Part shown: one piece after another, positions 63,242 through 64,000 of the stretch | Numbering within the stretch: position 1 is the stretch's first letter | Layout of the letters: every line of letters starts with the position of its first letter | NCBI GenBank assembly: GCA_037957365.1 | Contig: JARHVA010000639.1 | Coordinates: 4,176,001-4,240,000 of the forward strand | Length of the DNA stretch: 64,000 nt | Origin: Torreya grandis | Taxonomy: Eukaryota; Streptophyta; Pinopsida; Cupressales; Taxaceae | Reading direction: 5' to 3' | Translations under genes and position numbers: made by a program | The notes under the pieces: generated by a model | What the model saw: only the letters and a program-made list of their open reading frames with translations | Database searches by the model: none | What the model was told of the DNA's origin: nothing

Positions 63242-63644
63242 GAAGCAATTTAAATGACAATAGACAACATTCTCATTGTCTAAAATATCACATTGTCCTA
63301 CCCAACTGGGAAAGTTGAGTGAGGATGCCATAATGGCTTATGTTATATGTTTAAGTTCTAGATGTTGATAGTGTGAAGTGAAGAACCCTTTAGAAAAGGA
63401 GTGCCATAGGAGATATTCAGTTAGTCAAACTTTCTAGATTTACTTTTCTGTAAATATAGAATTAGAGTCTTATTTGTTATCCTTAGGATTTAGACATCAA
63501 ACAACAGAGTAAAGCCTCCAAAAAATGAACTGTTAACACAAATATATAATGATGTCATTACATATAGCCTTGGACACTGTCCCTAGTAGAAAATGACACC
63601 AATCCATTGATTGGTTAAATGAGAGGTATAATGACAGTGTATCA
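63242..63644 (+). repeat. 3' LTR of the Athila-like element, right part
   Basis: Matches 40937-41337 of the 5' LTR, e.g. 'gtgccataggaga', 'tcaaactttctagatttac' and 'aatccattgatt.gttaaat', and ends 'gtgtatca'. Confidence 0.88.
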
Positions 63645-64000
63645 AATCTTCTTCTAGAAAAATTATTTATATCTATTTATATATTATTGATCAGTTCCTA
63701 GCCCTATGCATCTACGTATTTTCTTGATTTGGGTCTCTTTTTTTTAATTTTCAAAACTACCTCTACAATATTCATTTTAATCATGATAAATTATTCCTTG
63801 AATTCTCTTGCCTCTATATCTTTCTTGGTGCACTCATCCCATGTTTGGTTTCCTTATCAATTCTCATGTACTTCATCAAAATTTCCATTTCTCCTTTCAA
63901 TATCATGACAATTAGTTTTTATCTTATCATTCATCTTGGATATTCCAACTACATTTATTTGGTAGCATCTCTTATTAGTACTAAATATCCCTCCCCTTGG
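63645..64000. other. Unassigned flank
   Basis: T/C-rich sequence with no recognised domain. It was joined to 39751 before the Athila-like element inserted. Confidence 0.45.

Larger units (their letters stand above)
39752..63644 (+). mobile_element. Athila-like Ty3/gypsy element, decayed, 3' LTR split by a nested chromovirus
   Basis: 5' LTR 39752-41337 (1586 bp). The 3' LTR is in two pieces, 49428-50614 and 63242-63644 (1590 bp when joined), separated by the 12.6-kb insert at 50615-63236. Without the insert the element is about 11.3 kb. It has an Asp-tRNA-type primer-binding site, gag, protease, reverse transcriptase and RNase H, no visible integrase, then about 3.4 kb with a coiled-coil ORF ending at the polypurine tract. 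The RT sequence and primer site point to the Athila lineage. The flanks 'gatat' (39747-39751) and 'aatct' (63645-63649) match at only three of five bases, so the target duplication has decayed or is absent. Confidence 0.88.

Noticed and set aside
39747..63649. Target-site duplication for the Athila-like element
   Set aside because: Flanks 'gatat' and 'aatct' match at only three of five positions, so I do not call a duplication.

Overview
The window looks like gene-free intergenic DNA from a seed plant with a large genome. It is AT-rich and consists almost entirely of old, nested LTR retrotransposons of the Ty3/gypsy superfamily. I found no intact host gene, tRNA, rRNA or CRISPR array. Every protein-like stretch I recognise belongs to a retroelement and carries in-frame stops. 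Several LTR pairs look 15-20% diverged by eye, which fits a lineage that purges repeats slowly (a gymnosperm is plausible), but the species cannot be read from the sequence.

Layout. 1-1660: degenerate ~60-bp repeats, each carrying a short palindrome. 1885-4075: a 2.2-kb inverted repeat with arms of about 1 kb. 5528-5876: a large GT/AC microsatellite. 7091-22773: an LTR-internal-LTR-internal-LTR tandem array of one non-autonomous gypsy family. Its second internal region is split by a 5.86-kb LTR element (15054-20909, target duplication CACCA) that encodes gag and protease but no reverse transcriptase. 23730-38348: a complete-length 14.6-kb Tat-like element with two 1397-bp LTRs and target duplication ATTAA; it carries gag, protease, reverse transcriptase, RNase H, a second archaeal-type RNase H and integrase. 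39752-63644: an old Athila-like element whose integrase is missing and whose 3' LTR is split by a 12.6-kb Tekay/Del-like chromovirus on the minus strand (50615-63236, LTRs of about 4.0 kb, target duplication CTTAG). The remaining gaps are unassigned.

Order of events. The tandem array predates its gag/protease insert, and the Athila-like element predates the chromovirus inside its LTR. The Tat-like element has the most similar LTRs and is probably the youngest large insertion. Its proteins stay in one frame for about 4.9 kb (gag-protease) and then in the -1 frame for about 3.5 kb (pol). The switch maps close to a T8 run containing the classic slippery heptamer T TTT TTT, followed at once by a zero-frame stop. 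Most other stops sit where CGA, CAG, CAA or TGG would be expected, as produced by deamination of methylated cytosine.

Most worth checking: the candidate -1 frameshift site, the duplicated CHHC knuckle and CGACATCGG-motif clusters of the Tat-like element, the 1-kb-arm inverted repeat, the tandem LTR array with an unrecognised coding region, the RT-less gag/protease element, and the coiled-coil ORF that ends at the polypurine tract of the Athila-like element.
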